Positions 6,038 to 6,267 of a stretch of DNA of 6,267 nucleotides are shown here, one piece after another. The notes beneath the pieces are model-generated. The model was not told where the DNA came from and did not search any database. It saw only the letters and a program-made list of their open reading frames with translations. Source of the stretch: Oribacterium sp. UBA4274 (GTDB lineage Bacteria > Bacillota > Clostridia > Lachnospirales > Lachnospiraceae); NCBI GenBank assembly GCA_002396005.1, contig DGVW01000005.1:1-6267 (forward strand), read 5' to 3'. Position 1 is the first letter of the stretch; the number at the start of each line of letters is the position of its first letter. The position numbers were made by a program, and so were the translations under genes.

Positions 6038-6267
6038 ATGATCGTCAATCTGGTAATGATAGTTAAAAATGAGGAACGTTGTTTGGAACGCTGCCTGAAG
6101 GCAGCAGCGCCTTTTGTTGACAATATCATAATAGCTGACAGTGGTTCTACGGATGGGACGAAAGTAATCGCAGAGAAGTTCGGGGCATATGTTTATGATT
6201 TTCCCTGGGTCAATGATTTTTCTGAAGCTAGGAATTTTTCTCTGGGGCATTCCGAACGAGATCATAA
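6038..6267 (+). CDS. Family 2 glycosyltransferase, N-terminal part (truncated by window end)
   Basis: The frame is open from the ATG at 6038 to the right edge (76 codons). It matches the start of a GT-A fold family 2 glycosyltransferase: a first strand with MIVKNEE (7-13), an ERCLKA helix, the nucleotide-sugar-binding strand IIIADSGSTDGT (30-41), then FPWVNDFSEARN (55-66), typical of the bacterial subgroup that often carries C-terminal TPR repeats. The DxD metal motif and the acceptor-side domain would lie beyond the window. The gene starts 6 nt after the PilZ stop; the nearest purine-rich site (AGAGAGGG, 6017-6024) is 13 nt away, somewhat long. Members of this group near flagellar genes often modify flagellin or surface glycans, but donor and acceptor cannot be deduced here. 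Confidence 0.88.
   Translation, partial: MIVNLVMIVKNEERCLERCLKAAAPFVDNIIIADSGSTDGTKVIAEKFGAYVYDFPWVNDFSEARNFSLGHSERDH

Noticed and set aside
6090..6105. Perfect hairpin GCTGCC-TGAA-GGCAGC
   Set aside because: It lies inside the glycosyltransferase coding region (codons for ERCLKAA) and is not followed by a T-tract, so it is not a terminator; probably coincidental codon use.
5909..6265. Open frame of 118 codons on the - strand at the right edge
   Set aside because: It is antisense to the end of the PilZ gene and the clear glycosyltransferase frame, and its translation resembles no family. The other - strand frames are rejected on the same grounds.

Overview
The window is a compact, one-directional stretch of a low-to-moderate GC Firmicute genome. 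AT-rich third positions, strong AGGAG-type ribosome sites and the protein families point to a motile member of the Lachnospiraceae (Butyrivibrio/Roseburia-like). That placement is inferred from style and gene content, not from a database match. All seven genes lie on the + strand; no RNA gene, insertion sequence, CRISPR array or clear terminator is visible.

Positions 52-1780 hold a flagellar-export pair: a FliK-like protein with a hook-length-control-type C-terminal domain, and a stand-alone homologue of the FlhB cytoplasmic C-terminal domain (YlqH/FhlB type), overlapping by 14 nt. Positions 1764-4469 hold two tandem secreted paralogues. Each has an N-terminal export segment, two beta-rich domains (the second fibronectin-III-like), a flexible linker, and a C-terminal array of aromatic cell-wall/glucan-binding repeats (8 units in the first, 5 in the second). 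Positions 4494-5324 encode a lytic transglycosylase with an intact SLT catalytic core but no signal peptide. The genes up to here overlap or are separated by at most 24 nt, so they are probably one transcription unit.

A 77-nt gap (5325-5401) carries a possible flagellar sigma-28-like -10 element. It precedes a YcgR-type PilZ protein (5402-6031) with one altered c-di-GMP-contact position, and 6 nt later the start of a family 2 glycosyltransferase that runs off the right edge.

Read together, the window looks like a motility and cell-envelope accessory locus: export-switch proteins, wall-binding proteins, a wall-cutting enzyme, a c-di-GMP-type regulator and a glycosyltransferase. The most interesting points are the leaderless transglycosylase next to type III export-switch homologues, the two wall-binding paralogues placed between them, and the degenerate PilZ motif.
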